7,433 nucleotides of DNA from an uncultured bacterium (GTDB lineage Bacteria; Planctomycetota; UBA8108). The stretch is from contig CAJWZY010000102.1 of NCBI GenBank assembly GCA_913050545.1, positions 1 to 7,433 of the forward strand, given 5' to 3'. The position numbers were made by a program, and so were the translations under genes. This document shows, piece after piece, positions 5,588 to 7,433 of this stretch (positions are counted from its first letter, which is position 1; the number at the start of each line of letters is the position of its first letter). Below the pieces are notes generated by a model. It saw nothing but the letters and a program-made list of their open reading frames with translations, searched no databases and was not told the DNA's origin.

Positions 5588-7433
5588 TCACTTCGCAGGT
5601 AGCTTCCTGATCCAGCGCTTGATGACCTTGACCGCTTTCTCGTCAACCTTCGAGCTCGCGATGGTAGGCATCCGGCCCTCTCCCTCGAGCATCATTCGCA
5701 ACAGCAGCTCGGACTTCTTTGGCTGGCCGGGCAGGATCACCCTGGATCCCTCAACGGTAAAGCGCTTCTGGACAGGCTCAGCGTTAAGAATCCCAGCCTT
5801 GTCCAGCGGCGTATTGAACCTGAGGTCCGCCTTGGCCACCCCGGTCCCTCCCGGAGCGTGGCATACCGAGCAGTTTACATCCAGGTAGGCGCGCGCCAGG
5901 GCTTCGGCATCTCCCCCCTTGGCTTCCCAGTCGGGATAGGCCGGGTGATCGGCTGGCTTGCCGATCTTCGAATCGAAGACCCCAAGCTTTGACAGAACAG
6001 CCAGCTGGTTGGCATCCTCCTTGCCATAGTTGTGCTCACGATTCAGCTGGCGCGTATTCAGACCGAGAACGAACCCGGCTGTCTTGGTATGGCAGGAATT
6101 ACAATCCGATCGGCTGGGGTAATACCACTCCTGGGAGCCATCCTTGCCGGTCTTGTAGCTGCGGCGCACGGCCGAGTCGAGCAGTTGTGCCTCGGTACGC
6201 TCCTCGTTCCACAGGTAGGTATAGCCATCCCAGCCACGGTCGGAGTGAACCATCAGGCGGGTCTCCAGCCTTCGGCCCTCACCGAGGCTGAAGGTCTTGA
6301 TCGTGACCGTACCGACGGGAAACTGCCAGTGGCCGTTGGCGCTGAACTTGACCTTGCCGCCGACCGGCAGGGCTATGTGGCGGTCCTTGACAGCCCCATC
6401 AGACCAGAGAGGAACATTCAGATCGTAGGGAATCACCCCGGAAGCCGGCTGCAGGGTCTTCAGGTTGGCAAAGAGACCCGTCTCAGACAGCTTGCGCGGA
6501 AAGGGCTTGCTCTTTTTCTCAGCCACGGCGCGCCTGGCGAAACGGTAGATCCCGCCCTTCTGGAGATTGAACACCGTACCGAATTTCAGTTTCCTGATAT
6601 CCTTCCCGGCAGGCCCCTCAAAGCTGAGAACGTAAACCTCGCCGGCCTCGGTCTCTCCATAGGCTGTAACAGGAAGCTGCGAGCGGGCGATCAGGGTGTT
6701 GGAGCTTACCTCCTTGCCGTTGTAGCGCAGCCCCCAGACGTTAAAGGTCGCGAAGTCTCCGTAGAGATAGGTCCCGTAGAGCTCGGGCAACTTCTTGCCA
6801 CGGTAAACCAGCCCGCCGGTGATCGACCGGCCATCTGAACGCTTATATTCCCAGACCGGCTCGGTAAAGGGCTGCCCGGTGCTCTTGGCATCCTTGGCAT
6901 TCTCGAAGGCATGCTTTCCTTCCCGGATTTTCCAGCCGTAGTTTCCGCCCCGGTTGACAATATCGATCTCCTCCCAGAGATTCTGCCCGACATCTCCCAG
7001 CCAGAGATCACCGGTCAGGGAATCAAAGGCCATACGCCAGGGATTGCGGAAGCCATAGGCCCAGATCTCTCCGCGGGTGCCCTCTCCGAATTTCTTCCCG
7101 GCCTCACCGACGAAGGGATTGTCCGGCGGAATGGCGTATTCCTTGCCGGGATCCTTCCTGTCAACGTCGATTCTCACCACCGTCGCCAGCAGCGTAGAGA
7201 GATTCTGACCGTTGGCGTGTGGATCATCGCGCAGCCCGCCATCCCCGAAGGGAACGTAGAGCATTCCATCGGGACCAAACTCGAGGCTGCCGCCATTGTG
7301 ATTACCGTAAGGTTGCTCAACCTCAAAGAGAACCACCTCTGAACCGGCGTCCGCCTTGTTCGGGTCCTTTGAAACTTTCCAGCGTGAAATGATCGACTTA
7401 CCCAGCACCTTCTGAGGCTTGCCCTTGGGAGCG
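5588..7433 (-). CDS. PQQ-type glucose/sorbosone dehydrogenase-like beta-propeller fused to a diheme c-type cytochrome region (N-terminus off the window)
   Basis: The frame stays open to the window edge. The GTG at 7408 is an internal valine, because in-frame codons APKGKPQK precede it with no stop. Numbering from that valine, the propeller includes NHNGGSLEFGPDGMLYV (36-52), GDGGLRDDPHANGQNLSTLL (55-74), YGFRNPWRMAFD (118-129), LGDVGQNLWEEID (137-149) and GGNYGWKIREG (154-164), all hallmarks of the glucose/sorbosone dehydrogenase (Hhip-like) family; the arginine in GFRNP corresponds to the conserved active-site arginine. After about 300 comes a region resembling the SO2930/HNE_0200-type family (LSETGLF, GVIPYDLNVPLWSDGA), then two haem motifs, CNSCH (436-440) and CSVCH (513-517), with GRMPT (578-582) a likely methionine ligand. 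It probably oxidises a sugar or polyol in the periplasm and passes electrons through its own haems. The substrate is unknown and no signal peptide is visible within the window. Confidence 0.9.
   Translation of the reverse strand, partial: APKGKPQKVLGKSIISRWKVSKDPNKADAGSEVVLFEVEQPYGNHNGGSLEFGPDGMLYVPFGDGGLRDDPHANGQNLSTLLATVVRIDVDRKDPGKEYAIPPDNPFVGEAGKKFGEGTRGEIWAYGFRNPWRMAFDSLTGDLWLGDVGQNLWEEIDIVNRGGNYGWKIREGKHAFENAKDAKSTGQPFTEPVWEYKRSDGRSITGGLVYRGKKLPELYGTYLYGDFATFNVWGLRYNGKEVSSNTLIARSQLPVTAYGETEAGEVYVLSFEGPAGKDIRKLKFGTVFNLQKGGIYRFARRAVAEKKSKPFPRKLSETGLFANLKTLQPASGVIPYDLNVPLWSDGAVKDRHIALPVGGKVKFSANGHWQFPVGTVTIKTFSLGEGRRLETRLMVHSDRGWDGYTYLWNEERTEAQLLDSAVRRSYKTGKDGSQEWYYPSRSDCNSCHTKTAGFVLGLNTRQLNREHNYGKEDANQLAVLSKLGVFDSKIGKPADHPAYPDWEAKGGDAEALARAYLDVNCSVCHAPGGTGVAKADLRFNTPLDKAGILNAEPVQKRFTVEGSRVILPGQPKKSELLLRMMLEGEGRMPTIASSKVDEKAVKVIKRWIRKLPAK

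Noticed and set aside
5591..7408. GTG at 7408 as a true translation start of the dehydrogenase
   Set aside because: The frame continues upstream without a stop to the window edge, and the family has propeller sequence before this point; it is an internal valine.

Overview
The window is two unlike pieces of DNA meeting near position 642-660. Bases 1 to about 640 are AT-rich (roughly one third G+C in a counted row) and encode, on the minus strand, most of a SAM-dependent methyltransferase of the kind found in surface-polysaccharide loci of AT-rich bacteria. From about 660 to 7433 the DNA is GC-rich (around 60% or more) and carries four minus-strand genes. The long secreted protein there ends in paired EF-hand/dockerin-like repeats (R-G-D-x-D-x-N-G ... 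L-T-D ... LFSGG). Together with its malectin-like, PA14-like and BACON-like modules, and a Tat-exported Gfo/Idh/MocA oxidoreductase nearby, this suggests Planctomycetota or a neighbouring phylum such as Verrucomicrobiota. That assignment is an inference from domain style, not a proven placement.

In the direction of transcription (high to low coordinates) the layout is as follows. (1) A PQQ-type glucose/sorbosone dehydrogenase-like beta-propeller fused to a region with two CxxCH haem motifs, cut at its N-terminus by the window end. (2) A 68-residue two-helix membrane protein. (3) A 1236-residue secreted multidomain protein whose modules run in mirror order (malectin-like, DUF11-like, PA14-like, DUF11-like, malectin-like), followed by a BACON-like domain and the EF-hand repeats. 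(4) A strong intrinsic terminator, then a small hairpin that presents the Shine-Dalgarno sequence, then a Tat-exported Gfo/Idh/MocA oxidoreductase truncated at the composition junction. (5) The AT-rich methyltransferase fragment, which has lost its N-terminus at the same junction.

The GC-rich genes fit an extracytoplasmic carbohydrate theme: sugar binding, a sugar or polyol dehydrogenase with its own haems, and an exported NAD(P)-type oxidoreductase. No substrate can be named, and the four genes need not form one operon, because a terminator separates genes 3 and 4. The junction truncates both genes at one point and is most simply an assembly chimera. I see no RNA genes, CRISPR array, transposase, integrase or defence system, and no gene-free stretch longer than 300 bases.
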